Shown here in pieces: positions 28,201 to 43,200 of a stretch of 64,000 bases of DNA (the stretch's first letter is position 1; each line of letters begins with the position of its first letter). A model generated the notes under the pieces. It was not told where the DNA came from and ran no database searches. It was given only the letters and a program-made list of their open reading frames with translations. The translations under genes and the position numbers were made by a program. The stretch comes from Mimachlamys varia (Eukaryota; Mollusca; Bivalvia; Pectinida; Pectinidae). The stretch is from contig OX392532.1 in assembly GCA_947623455.1 (NCBI GenBank), forward strand, positions 6,084,001-6,148,000, given 5' to 3'.

Positions 28201-31200
28201 TATAAGGTAGTGATATTTAGTAAGTAACTGGTGGAGACCTTTAGCCCTCTATAGTATAATACAGGGATTCTACACACTTTCTCTGTTATAAGGTAGTGAT
28301 ATTTAGCAAATAACTGGGGAGACCTTTAGCCCTCTATAGTATAATACAGGGATTCTACACACTTACTGTGTTATAAGGTAGTGATATTTAGTAAGTAACT
28401 GGTGGAGACCTTTAGCCCTCTATAGTATAATACAGGGATTCTACACACTTACTGTGTTATAAGGTAGTGATATTTAGTAAGTAACTGGTGGGGACCTTTA
28501 GCCCTCTATAGTATAATACAGGGATTCTATACACTTACTGTGTTATAAGGTAGTGATATTTAGTAAGTAACTGGTGGGGACCTTTAGCCCTCTATAGTAT
28601 AATACAGGGATTCTATACACTTACTGTGTTATAAGGTAGTGATATTTAGTAAGTAACTGGTGGGGACCTTTAGCCCTCTATAGTATAATACAGGGATTCT
28701 ATACACTTACTATGTTATAAGGTAGTGATATTTAGTAAGTAACTGGTGGAGACCTTTAGCCCTCTATAGTATAATACAGGGATTCTATACACTTACTGTG
28801 TTACAAAGTAGTGATATTTAGTAAGTAACTGGTGGAGACCTTTAGCCCTCTATAGTATAATACAGGGATTCTATACACTTACTGTGTTATAAGGTAGTGA
28901 TATTTAGTAAGTAACTGGTGGAGACCTTTAGCCCTCTATAGTATAATACAGGGATTCTATACACTTACTGTGTAATAAGGTAGTGATATTTAGTAAGTAA
29001 CTGGTGGGGACCTTTAGCCCTCTATAGTATAATACAGGGATTCTATACACTTACTATGTTATAAGGTAGTGATATTTAGTAAGTAACTGGTGGGGACCTT
29101 TAGCCCTCTATAGTATAATACAGGGATTCTATACACTTACTGTGTTATAAGGTAGTGATATTTAGTAAGTAACTGGTGGGGACCTTTAGCCCTCTACAGT
29201 ATAATACAGGTATTCTACACACTTACTGTGTTATAAGGTAGTGATATTTAGCAAATAACTGGGGAGACCTTTAGCCCTCTATAGTATAATACAGGTATTC
29301 TACACACTTACTGTGTAATAAGGTAGTGATATTTAGTAAGTAACTGGTGGAGACCTTTAGCCCTCTACAGTATAATACAGGTATTCTACACACTTACTGT
29401 GTTATAAGGTAGTGATATTTAGCAAATAACTGGGGAGACCTTTAGCCCTCTATAGTATAATACAGGTATTCTACACACTTACTGTGTAATAAGGTAGTGA
29501 TATTTAGTAAGTAACTGGTGGAGACCTTTAGCCCTCTATAGTATAATACAGGGATTCTATACACTTACTGTGTTATAAGGTAGTGATATTTAGTAAGTAA
29601 CTGGTGGAGACCTTTAGCCCTCTATAGTATAATACAGGGATTCTATACACTTACTGTGTTATAAGGTAGTGATATTTAGTAAGTAACTGGTGGAGACCTT
29701 TAGCCCTCTATAGTATAATACAGGGATTCTATACACTTACTGTGTTATAAGGTAGTGATATTTAGTAAGTAACTGGTGGAGACCTTTAGCCTTCTACAGT
29801 ATAATACAGGGATTCTACACACTTACTGTGTTATAAGGTAGTGATATTTAGTAAGTAACTGGTGGGGACCTTTAGCCCTCTATAGTATAATACAGGGATT
29901 CTATACACTTACTGTGTTATAAGGTAGTGATATTTAGTAAGTAACTGGTGGAGACCTTTAGCCTTCTACAGTATAATACAGGGATTCTACACACTTACTG
30001 TGTTATAAGGTAGTGATATTTAGTAAGTAACTGGTGGGGACCTTTAGCCCTCTATAGTATAATACAGGGATTCTACACACTTACTGTGTTATAAGGTAGT
30101 GATATTTAGTAAGTAACTGGTGGGGACCTTTAGCCCTCTATAGTATAATACAGGGATTCTACACACTTACTGTGTTATAAGGTAGTGATATTTAGTAAGT
30201 AACTGGTGGGGACCTTTAGCCCTCTATAGTATAATACAGGGATTCTATACACTTACTGTGTTATAAGGTAGTGATATATGCTTTATTTGTAATTACTGTG
30301 TGACCCAACATCCATTTAGATACCTGTGGACTGGCATGCAGATTGGAACAAGGTGCTGGAAACTGTGGAGTCAGTTCAAAATAAGGTAAGAACTAGCTGT
30401 ATGTCATTTTAATACACCTGAACATTCCTTAACTTAAAGGAAATTTCAGTAGGAAAGCATTACAGAAGTTAAGGTAAATTCTATATTCAATATTTTTCCC
30501 TTAAGTTAAGAAATGTTCATGAGACTGGTGAGATTTAAACATGTATCATCTAGCCTAGATTCTGATAATACTGAGTTAAAGTTGTATTTTCATGCAGGTT
30601 GATCAGACAAAATATCCTACTTCATCCACGGCTTTTTCTAGGTAAATTGGGAAAAGGCCCCTGAGTGAAATATGGAAAAATCATTGCTATACCAGCAAAA
30701 TAGTTCCTTGAATTAAAATAATCTGTTAATATACATTATGTTATCAAACTGCAAATAAATACATAGGTTTTGTCTTCATTGTTTGCAGTGCACATGTTTT
30801 TCATAACTTTCAGAAATTTTGAGAAAATTACAACCTGGAATTTAGCCTAGCTAACTGACTTGGAAAATAAATCTGAAATTGGAAAAAAGGAAGCATAAAT
30901 CTCATTGGAAATGGGGCTAATTTATATTGGCCCCTGAGAGACCTTAGAAAAGCCCTGCGTTTGGATAGATGTGTTGCATCATAAATCTAGATTATTGTGA
31001 ACTACCAGTACACCATCTGTTTCATTAGTATCTCTACACAAATTATATCTCTATGAGTAAAGGTGTCTTGTACAGCAATTAGGACAAACTAACCAATGTA
31101 AGAGTTCACATACCAGTTAATTACATTACAGAATGTCTGTATCTCTTGTTTTTTTTTCAAAATGTGAGTCAGAAATATAAACTGGAAACGAGATATCTAT

Positions 31201-34200
31201 AGCTGTATAGTTGTTAAATTTCAGGAGGAGAAAATTTCGCATTTTTTTTTTTTCTTTCTAAAAATTGGTACTTACTCAAGCGACGGTACCGGTATGATAA
31301 TACGTGCTCTGCCAGGATTATTTGTTCTCTAATGCACGGTAATAAGTCTTAACAGTTATATTTCAAAGATATTTTGCAAAATTTGTTCGGACAGCAAATT
31401 TAAATCCCAAGTGAATAAAAGCAACTATACGGTATATTGTCCTTAGCTTAATGTTACATCTAGCTTTTATGTGCATTACACTTTAAATCGTTATTGTAAT
31501 GGTAAGTTCTATTTTGACCTAAGGATATACCAGTATTTCTATAGTTGATTATGAATTATTTCTTGTTTGTTACATGTACCAGCACATCCCTGACAACTCG
31601 GACAAGATGACCACTGGCCACGCTTTTGTGTTACTTCTGTTTTATAACGTCACCCAGCTACTGGTAGACCCCGCTACTGCTTCCAGTCACCTAGAGGTAA
31701 GGTCAAGGTCATGTCCTTTTTTTATCCTTTAGTATTTAAGGTCGTTCCTTTGGTGATGCACTAATTCTAGTTCCCACACTGTTGACTTAGCTGCCTATTG
31801 AATACTTTATACAGGTTTGTATAGGAATGTAAACTTCTATTTTCTTTTTGACCTTGTTGATATATATTTACTATTAATTCTGTGTCAGCAAACTGTTTAA
31901 ATAACTGTTCATATTGGCCAATAAAATTTTGTCTGTAATGTATTATTTTGAATGATTGTTTTTGTCATTTAAATTGATGCCTTGGCTTGGTAGAGTGTGG
32001 TTTATTGATAATTATATGGAAACTTGTTGAATTATGTAGTAAGCTGTACTGATTACCTGTAGTAAGCCGTAGTGATTGTCCTGTAGTAAGCTGTAGTGAT
32101 TGTCCTGTAGTAAGCTGTAGTGATTGTCCTGTAGTAAGCTGTAGTGATTGTCCTGTAGTAAGCTGTAGTGATTGTCCTGTAGTAAGCTGTAGTGATTGTC
32201 CTGTTGTAAGCTGTAGTGATTGTCCTGTAGTAAGCTGTAGTGATTGTCCTGTAGTAAGCTGTAGTGATTGTCCTGTAGTAAGCTGTAGTGATTGTCCTGT
32301 AGTAAGCTGTAGTGATTACCTGTAGTAAGCTGTAGTGATTGTCCTGTATTAAGCTGTAGTGATTTTCCCGTAATAAGCTGTAGTGATTACCTGTAGTAAG
32401 CTGTAGTGATTGTCCTGTAGTAAGCTGTAGTGATTGTCCTGTAGTAAGCTGTAGTGATTGTCCTGTAGTAAGCTGTAGTGATTACCTGTTGTAAGCTGTA
32501 GTGATTGTCCTGTAGTAAGCTGTAGTGATTGTCCTGTAGTAAGCTGTAGTGATTGTCCTGTAGTAAGCTGTAGTGATTGTCCTGTAGTAAGCTGTAGTGA
32601 TTGTCCTGTAGTGATTGTCTGTAGTGATTGTCTGTAGTAAGCTGTAGTGATTGTCCTGTAGTAAGCTGTAGTGATTGTCCTGTAGTAAGCTGTAGTGATT
32701 GTCCTGTAGTAAGCTGTAGTGATTGTCCTGTAGTAAGCTGTAGTGATTGTCCTGTAGTAAGCTGTAGTGATTGTCCTGTAGTAAGCTGTAGTGATTGTCC
32801 TGTAGTAAGCTGTAGTGATTGTCCTGTAGTAAGCTGTAGTGATTGTCCTGTAGTGATTGTCCTGTAGTAAGCTGTAGTGATTGTCCTGTAGTAAGCTGTA
32901 GTGATTGTCTGTAGTAAGCTGTAGTGATTGTCCTGTAGTAAGCTGTAGTGATTGTGCTGTAGTGATTGTCTGTAGTAAGCTGTAGTGATTGTCCTGTAGT
33001 AAGCTGTAGTGATTGTCCTGTAGTAAGCTGTAGTGATTGTCCTGTAGTAAGCTGTAGTGATTGTCTGTAGTAAGCTGTAGTGATTGTCTGTAGTAAGCTG
33101 TAGTGATTGTCCTGTAGTAAGCTGTAGTGATTGTCCTGTTGTAAGCTGTAGTGATTGTCCTGTAGTAAGCTGTAGTGATTGCCCTGTAGTGATTGCCTGT
33201 AGTAAGCTGTAGTGTTTGTCCTGTAGTAAGCTGTAGTGATTGTCCTGTAGTAAGCTGTAGTGATTGTCTGTAGTAAGCTGTAGTGATTGTCCTGTAGTAA
33301 GCTGTAGTGATTGTCCTGTAGTAAGCTGTAGTGATTGTCTGTAGTAAGCTGTAGTGATTACCTGTAGTAAGCTGTAGTGATTGTCCTGTAGTAAGCTGTA
33401 GTGATTGTCCTGTAGTAAGCTGTAGTGATTGTCCTATAGTGATTGCCTGTAGTAAGTTGTAGTGTTTGTCCTGTAGTAAGCTGTAGTGATTGTCCTGTAG
33501 TAAGCTATAGTGATTGTCCTGCATTAAGCTGTAGTGATTGTCCTGTAGTAAGCTGTAGTGATTGTCCTGTAGTAAGCTGTAGTGATTGTCCTGTAGTAAG
33601 CTGTAGTGATTGTCCTGTATTAAGCTGTAGTGATTGTTTTGTAGTAAGCTGTATTGATTGTCCTGTATTAAGCTGTAGTGATTGTCCTTTAGTGATTGTC
33701 CTGTAGTGATTGTCCTGTTGTAAGCTGTAGTGATTGTCCTGTAGTGAGCTGTAGTGATTGTCCTGTAGTAAGCTGTAGTGATTGTCTTATAGTAAGCTGT
33801 AGTGATTGTCCTGTAGTAAGCTGTAGTGTTTGTCCTGTAGTAAGCTGTAGTGATTGTCCTGTAGTAAGCAGTAGTGATTGTCCTGTAGTAAGCTGTAGTG
33901 ATTGTCCTGTATTAAGCTGTAGTGATTGTTTTGTAGTAAGCTGTATTGATTGTCCTGTAGTGATTGTCTGTAGTAAGCTGTAGTGATTGTCCTGTAGTAA
34001 GCTGTAGTGATTGTCCTGTAGTGAGCTGTAGTGATTGTCCTGTAGTAAGCTGTAGTGATTGTCTTATAGTAAGCTGTAGTGATTGTCCTGTAGTAAACTG
34101 TAGTGTTTGTCCTGTAGTAAGCTGTAGTGATTGTCATGTAGTAAGCTATAGTGATTGTCCTGTAGTAAGCTGTAGTGATTGTCCTGTTGTAAGCTGGAGT

Positions 34201-37200
34201 GATTGTCCTGTAGTAAGCTGTAGTGATTGTCCTTTAGTGATTGTGCTGTAGTGATTGTCTGTAGTAAGCTGTAGTGATTGTCCTGTAGTAAGCTGTAGTG
34301 ATTGTCCTGTTGTAAGCTGTAGTGATTGTCCTGTAGTAAGCTGTAGTGATTGCCTGTAGTAAGCTGTAGTGATTGTCCTGTAGTAAGCTGTAGTAATTGC
34401 CTGTAGTAAGCTGTAGTGATTGTCCTGTAGTAAGCTGTAGTGATTGTCCTGTATTAAGCTATAGTGATTGTCCTGTAGTAAGCTGTAGTGATTGTCCTGT
34501 AATGATTGTCCTGTAATAAGCTGTAGTGATTGTCCTGTAGTAATTTTCCTGTAATGTGTGCTGGTACTAAAGGAAGTTTACTCTACAGGATGTGTATGGA
34601 TGTCTTCAGAACGCCTTCAAGTCCAAACGAAAATCTGTTTGTAAAAAATCTGCTGAAGGTGAGTAGTTTTTTGAAGACTTCCAAAGGGCCAAGTGAACTT
34701 ATGCGATGATGCGGCGTCCTTTGTCCCTCTGTCCATTGTCCATCCTGCATCCGGTAACTTTTCCTTTAATGACTTTTTCTGAAATACCAAAAGGCCTAGT
34801 GACATGAAATTTAGCTGGTAGCTTTTTTGGGATGAGCTGAACAGAGTTTTCAAAAAAAAAATCACCTTGACTGACTTTCAAGGTCACAAGGTTCAAATAT
34901 GTAGAAATCTTCAAATTACTTCTTTTAAAATACCTTCAGGCATAAAGACCATATATATTTGACTGGTAGCATCCTTGTATGAAGCCGAACAAAATTTGCA
35001 AAATGACCTTGAGCCATATTCAAGGTCACAGGGGTCAAATCTGTTAAAACATTTAAACAACTTCTTCTGATTAACCAAAATGCCTAGAAGCATGATATAT
35101 GGCTGAAAGGTTCCTTGGATGAAGCCTGACAAAGTTTGCGAAAAGAAATGACCTTGACCCATATTCAAGGTCACAGGGTTCAAATCTGTAAAAAAAAAAA
35201 TGAAAAAACATCTCCTTATTAAGAAAAATGTCTAGAAGCTTGAGATATGGCTTAAGGTCCCACGGAGAAGCCGAACAAATTTTGCCATTTAAAAAAATGA
35301 CCTTGTCTTACTTTCTAGGTCATAAGGGTAAAATATGTTTAAATTTTAAAATGTTTTTCTGAATGTCTTACAGTAGGCAACTTTAGGGTTACAGGAAAGA
35401 GATTGATACCAGGTAAGCAATGCAGGCCTATTGGGCCTGTTGTTTAATTATATCGCCAATAACTCCATAATATCAAATATCAACAGTAACAATCATATGT
35501 AAAGTTATGTTATTGGTGATATCTTGTGTTGGTATAACTCATTGACTCCCCTAAAGGCATATTTTAACTAAAGGGTTGTGATAGATCATCATGATATTCC
35601 CATACATCAATGAGTTCTCTTTCGGTTGAGTACTCGTTCTGAGGGTAACCTATTATGATGTTGATAAAATTCTAATCATGTGAAGTTAATTTGCTCACAT
35701 TAAGTTTGATCTGCTCCTGTTGCCATCATTGTCGTGTTGACTGTTTAGAACCTGAGTGGATAGAAGTGATGACGGAGATCCTGATCAGTATGATGTCACA
35801 GGTGTCAGTACTGGCCAGAACTACAGCGACGGATGTGTACATGGCTATTGCTGACCACCTAACACCAGCCTCTGTCCAGCTCATTGTTGATGTGAGTATT
35901 GTATTCCAAGTTTAATATATCCTCATACTGATTTATAGTGTTTATGCCAACTCAAAATTTGTTTACCGATAAAGGTCCATTTGTTTTCATGTTTGACCTG
36001 TGTGGTTAGGGGAATCTGTACAAATCAGTTTGTATACGTTATTGAGCTCAAAAGAAGTAATTGGATATTTAAAATCTGAAATGATATAAATTCAAGAACA
36101 ATTCTAGGAAAATTTGAAAAAAAAATATATGTATTACCTGGTAAGTTGAATTATTTTAGTTTTTATTGCAGAATTTCCACATTTAAACCAGTAAAATTTG
36201 GAAATTACAAGCTTAACTGACTAGTGGTTTGAGAATTGATCTCTAGCCCTGGCTCTGGTTTCAACACCGTTCCTTAACTTAAGGAAACTCCTTAACTTAA
36301 AAATCTCCATAGGAAAGCATAACAGAATTTAAGGAAAGTTCCTTAACTGAAAATTTTCTCTTTTAATTCTGTAATGCTTTCCTATGGAGAATTTCAAGTG
36401 AAGGAATTTCCTTAAGTTAAGGAACGTTGATGAAACCGGGGCCAGATATATCCCCATCGGTCTGTCTGGCTGAAGCCCCTCCCCGAGGGGCCGGAGGAGA
36501 TAATGATTTTCTATATGCTCACCTCTGTATGAGTAAGTCACAGTATCCTGGTGTGTCGGAGATTAACTGATGAAGTTGTTCCTCTGTTGATCAGGTTCTA
36601 ATGGCTGATGACAAAGACAGTACTGATGACCTTGTCACCTTCGAAGATGATGAGCAGGACGATGGGATGGACGGTGTCGAGGAGGGAGACGGTGAGGCCA
36701 TATTCTGCTAAATTTTAAAATGTTAAATTTCATATGTTAACATTAGCTTCAAATTTCTGGAATTCGTACTGATCAGTAACCGTCATCAATAGCTATATAT
36801 ATAGTCATACTATTTAAAGCTTTTTTAAAAGTAAAATGTTATATGTTGAATAAGAAAAACAAAAGTAGTATCAATTTAGATAGAGCATTGATATAGTCCC
36901 ATGCTATGCATATTAATCTGAATATTGAAAACTTCATAGAAAACAGATGTCTTTGTTTTGGAATGTTGTACTGTTCATGTCTTTGTTGTATAATACTTCT
37001 GTGGAACTGACCATCTTTTTCACATGGTCATTAGCAATAGAAGTGGAGAATAGAGAAGTAGAGGGAGAGGAAGAATTGGAGTCGAGTGAGTCCGAGGAGG
37101 AAGAGGAGGAGGAAGAGGTGGTGGATGAGGAGTTCCGCAAGAAGCTGAGGTCAGCACTGGGACCTGCCGCTGATGTAGAGGAGAGTGATGATGAGGTCAG

Positions 37201-40200
37201 TTCTTGTACAAGTTAAAGATAGATTTACTGATGTAGAGGAGAGTGATGATGAGGTCAGTTCTTGTACAAGTTACAGATAGATTTACTGATGTAGAGGAGA
37301 GTGATGATGAGGTCAGTTCTTGTACAAGTTAAAGATAGATTTACTGATGTAGAAGAGAGCGATGATGAGGTCAGACCTTGTACAAGTTAAAGATAGATTT
37401 ACTGATGTAGAAGAGAGCGATGATGAGGTCAGATCTTGTACATGTTAAAGATAGATTTACTGATGTAGAGGAGAGCGATGATGAGGTCAGTTTTTGTACA
37501 AGTTACAGATAGATTTACTGATGTAGAGGAGAGTGATGATGAGGTCAGTTCTTGTACAAGTTACAGATAGATTTACTGGTGTAGAGGAAATCGATGATGA
37601 GGTCAGTTCTTGTACAAGTTAAAGATAGATTTACTGATGTAGAGGAGAGTGATGATGAGATCAGTTCTTGTACAAGTTAAAAATAGATAGATTAATTTCA
37701 TAGATGGATACAAAACTAAAAATTGGTGCACATACAAAAGACATGACGTAGTATTGGATTCATAGTTATACAAAGATAGATGTGTATCATTTAATTATAA
37801 CTTATATTGAATAATTTATGTACATGTAAGCTAATCAGCTTGGCGTCACTATGGTGATAAGTTGATAGAAAAGGAGAGCAGATTTTGCAAGTAATATATT
37901 AAGCAAAGAATTCATTCATCCTTTCACGTCTGCATATTAGGGTACCATCTTTGACGACATGTATATACTGACATTTGTTTATCTAGTTCGTATTTATATG
38001 CATTTTTATATTATCACATTAGCTTAGATTGTAATAACTTCTTTATGTATGCATTGTAAGTATCAAATTATTATCTACATGTTGTGAAGCGCTTTAGAGT
38101 AATTTACAAATTATATTGAGCACTATTTAAATGTTGTATATTCTTAATAATTATTATCCTAATACTCTTTTGACTATGATTTTGGTTATAAGGTATTTTC
38201 ATGGAAAGGGTTTGATATAACTTGTCCTGCAAATCCTTTCAATTATAAATTTCAACAAAGAACTCCACCTTAAGCTTTTCATTTGTCAGTTTCTCATTAA
38301 AAGATCTGTTTTGCATATTTTCAAAATTTGCTTCATTAAAGCAAGAGTTAGAAGACTTGAGTGACAGCGAGATGTTTAAGATGGATCCCATGATTGCTGC
38401 GGTCTTCAAGGGAATGAGGCAGGCTAAAGCTAAGGAGAAAGAGGATAACAAAAAACAGATGCTCACCTTCAAATTACGGTAAACATTCTCACTGATCTGG
38501 TGGTGTCATTGATGTTTCTTCCGTCATTCTTCAAGATAATATCGATGAAATTTTCCTTGAATGTCTTCTCAATTTATTTTACTAACAATGTTTACTCTGA
38601 AGAAAAAATAAGCAGATAGACTATGACTTGAGGTGTAGAATGAAATTTTGCTAGAAATATATTGTTAAAAATAATATATAGCAGGAATAAAAGCATCCTG
38701 TATTTGACCCAATAAAAATTAGAAAAAAGAGGGAAGTTCTTATTGAACATTTTATGAGTAAACTCACTGTGAAATAACTGCTTCTTAATTTTTTGGAGAA
38801 TTTTTCCTGTTAAACAGGCTTAAAAAGATTCTTCAATGATAAACAGGTGGGTCAAATAGGCATCACGTAAGGGAGTGTGACATTCAAAGGTCTTCATAAA
38901 AGGGGAGGGGCACTTATAGGGACATGGACATTTATTGGATTGAATAAGATATGTATTAACTGGGAATCTGTAGTTGTAGAGGTGTTTTGGATCTTACTTT
39001 GTTTATTGATCTTTAAAGCTTGCTGGATTTGCTGATGGTGTTAGCCAAAGAGAAAATGTCTGCTGATGTTGTCATGGTGAGTCCTTTGACTGGTAGTATT
39101 TTAACATAAGTCGTGAGATTAAGTTACCGTTTCTGTAAGAGTTCATTGTTTTTAGGTTTATATGTACCAAAATATTTTATGCTATCACTGATCATGAGTA
39201 CTCAGGTGTTGTTTTTTTAAGTTTTATGATGATAGTCAATTTTAACAAGATCCCTACCACACTCTACTACCGATCAAGTACAACCAGGATGTTGGTTCTC
39301 CCATCTGTCCTTGAGCTTTTTTCTAAAGTGTGAAATGATAGTATTTTGTGTTTTCCAAGGAATTGAACTTGCCTTTACTGGAGCTGATGGTGAATGGCGA
39401 GAGGAACAGAGAAGAAAGAGCACTTGGGCAGCATGCTCAGAAACTGTCCCAATTAATGTACAGACATGGAAAGGTAGGCGGACGTATAACGCTTTACTGT
39501 CCCAATTAATGTACAGACATGGAAAGGTAGGCGGACGTATAACGCTTTACTGTCCCAATTAATGTACAGACATGGAAAGGTAGGCGCGGACGTATAACGC
39601 TTTACTGTCCCAATTAATGTACAGACATGGAAAGGTAGGCGGACGTATAACGCTTTACTGTCCCAATTAATGTACAGACATGAAAAGGTAGGCGGACGTA
39701 TAACGCTTTACTGTCCCAATTAATGTACAGACATGGAAAGGTAGGCGGACGTATAACGCTTTACTGTCCCAATTAATGTACAGACATGGAAAGGTAGGCG
39801 GACGTATAACGCTTTACTGTCCCAATTAATGTACAGACATGGAAAGGTAGGCGGACGTATAACGCTTTACTGTCTCAATCAATGTACAGACATGGAAAGG
39901 TAGGCGGACGTATAACGCTTTACTGTCCCAATTAATGTACAGACATGGAAAGGTAGGCGGACGTATAACGCTTTACTGTCCCAATTAATGTACAGACATG
40001 GAAAGGTAGGCGGGCGTATAACGCTTTACTGTCCCAATTAATGTACAGACATGGAAAGGTAGGCGGACGTATAATGCTTTACTGTCCCAATTAATGTACA
40101 GACATGGAAAGGTAGGCGGACGTATAACGCTTTACTGTCCCAATTAATGTACAGACATGGAAAGGTAGGCGGACGTATAATGCTTTACTGTCCCAATTAA

Positions 40201-43200
40201 TGTACAGACATGGAAAGGTAGGCGGACGTATAACGCTTTACTGTCCCAATTAATGTACAGACATGGAAAGGTAGGCGGACGTATAACGCTTTACTGTCCC
40301 AATTAATGTACAGACATGGAAAGGTAGGCGGGCGTATAATGCTTTACTGTCCCAATTAATGTACAGACATGGAAAGGTAGGCGGACGTATAACGCTTTAC
40401 TGTCCCAATTAATGTACAGACATGGAAAGGTAGGCGGACGTATAACTCTTTACTGTCCCAATTAATGTACAGACATGGAAAGGTAGGCGGACGTATAACG
40501 CTTTACTGTCCCAATTAATGTACAGACATGGAAAGGTAGGCGGGCGTATAACGCTTTACTGTCCCAATTAATGTACAGACATGGAAAGGTAGGCGGGCGT
40601 ATAATGCTTTACAGTCTGTGGCAGGTATGATTTATTCTGATTTCTATTATTTCCTAATTTGAATGCTTGATAATCTCTTTCGTAATAAGCCTCCCCATGG
40701 AAATTTCCATAACCTTTGAAATCTAAATTTGACAACTTATTCTTGGAATGGGATAGAACCCGAAACATGTCATTTTGCAAGCAGTTGATATTTAAACAAA
40801 GTGTAGATAAAACGTCATTAAACCAAAGCATGTACTATCTGTACCACGCATGAAGTACATTTTTAATACTGTTAGGTACTTCATGTATTAAAGATTAACA
40901 AGAAAACAGATCTAAAATAAAAGAATAGTGCAAGTCTTTATAACTTTTTTACTTCAAGTACATTCTTTTCAGGATGTGAATATGTAATGAAGAATTAAAT
41001 AGTCATGTTATTCCTTGTAACATTAAAACCCTATTAAACATTTATTATTATATAATATGTGAACTGCTTGGTGGCGCGTCATGTTAATGTACAGATCTGG
41101 ACAAGGACAGAGGTTAGTGCCAACTCTATATAGGAGAATAAGCCTATGACTTGTAAAGCATGGCTTGTATACAAATAAAATTTTAGGATATCCTGTATAT
41201 AAAGTATTTGATATTGTAGGAGCTGCACTGTGGGGATCTGGACAAAGAAGTCTGCACAGAACGTATCATGGACATCATACATTTCTCTACACAGCGTAAG
41301 CTTCATCTTAATTATGTCCGATTGCTTTTAATACTATCAAATACAGAAGTTAAATGAAAATCATGCCTATCTCATGTAGATGGATCACCTGTAGAAGACA
41401 TTAAAAGAGAACCGTTATAATGTAAAGATAAAGAAATGCTGTTTAGATGTTGCTGTGTTGCTTTATTGAGGGAACATATGTCTAAATGTTTCCATAAATA
41501 TCCACGTTTAACTAGTGAACAGGACAACTGACAGCAATATCTATGCATTATGACGTCAGTTGAGCAAGGCTATTGGTTGGAAAGAAATATGGCATCGTGA
41601 TGAGACTAGTTTACACTTAACAAAAGAACAGCTGAGATTAAAACACAAAGATCATCTTGGTTGTGTTTCCTTTGTGGATTTACTTTGGTTGAATTGCTCT
41701 TCATTAATAATTTTCTTTCAACATTTTATTAAAAAATGAAAAATGTCCGTTTTCCAACAGCTAGTATAGGTATATGCATAGCCAGCTTAGGCTTGTTTAA
41801 TCGTAAATCGGTTTGTTTGCCAGACGTTTCAGGAGTTCGGATTTATAGTAGTTATGTTAGAGATGTGCATAATGCCACAAAAATTGTGTTAGCATTTTAC
41901 TTTGGTATCAAAGATTCTGTCTAAATATGAGTTGGCAATTGAGATATAAAAAAAATTAATGTAGATACTTTAAATAAGATTCTGCTATCATTGATCCTAT
42001 GTCTTTGTCTCCAGCCATACTGAGCCAGTCTCTCGTCAACTCTGTTTCTGATGCCTGTCTACTTGTGGTGAGTATCACAATGTTAGATGTTTAAATCAAA
42101 GTTACTGTACAATATATATAAAAAGCTTTTGATATTTGACTTTAAATATATTATACAGTATCTGATATTTGACTTATTTCACACTATCTGATATTTGACT
42201 TATTTCACTGTATCTGATATTTGACTTATTTCACTGTATCTGATATTTGACTTATTTCACACTATCTGATATTTGACTTATTTCACTGTATCTGATATTT
42301 GACTTATTTCACAGTATCTGATATTTGACTAATTTCACATAGGGCTGGGCGGTTTTACCGGTATACCGATATACGGTGGTATAAAGTTGTGTTGGTATGT
42401 ACCGTGGTACCGGTTTTTTGGGGGCTTTCATTTAACTTATCAATTAACTATTTGTTACATAGATCAATTGGAATTCCAATATGGTTTAATTATAATTTCC
42501 TGTAAGTTTGCTGATCAACTAGCTAGGACAGACATGGCTTCACTAAAATAATGTAAGAGGATAACACAAAGAGAAACTTATGACAGGCCTCTTGTTGATT
42601 TGCTTCAGAACAAAAACAGCAAGAGACCTTTAGCTAGCTCAAACATTTAATAAAGGTGGTATACCGTGGTACGTACCGCGGTATTTGCCTAAATACCGTG
42701 GTACTTTTTATTTTGTGGTACCCAGCTCTAATTTCACACTATCTGATATTTGACTTATTTCACACTATCTGATATTTGACTTATTTTACAGTATATGATA
42801 TTTTACTTATTTCACACTATCTGATATTTTACTTATTTCACAGTGTCTGATAATTAACTTATCTGTTATCTTACATTGCCACCCATTACATGTACTATCC
42901 CGATATATCAGATATTATTTACCATACCTGATTGTCTCTCCCCAGATCCTGCTGTATCTAAACATGGGTTCTACTAATGGAGAAGCATCGCCAGTCAAGA
43001 CTCGGTCCAACAAGGGGTCTAAGAAGGAGTGTATTGACAACCCTAAGGTATGGACAAGGGCAGTATTTGTAGAGGTGGGCCAGGTATCCCAGTAACACGT
43101 AATAGAATCTTCATCTAAAACTTTATATATAGTTGTTCATTACAGCAATTTCAGATTTAATGTAAAAACTAGATTGTACTTCCATGATGTTATTATACCC

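Noticed and set aside
32349..34251. Long ORFs on both strands with 'TITTAYYR' and 'VVSCSDCP' repeats
   Set aside because: Product of a 24-bp intronic array, with a period divisible by three. No non-repetitive coding sequence is attached.
36947..37216. Apparent small gene starting at 36947 with an acidic C-terminus
   Set aside because: The codons before 37035 are intron; 37035-37195 is exon 22 of MYBBP1A, with a normal acceptor and donor.
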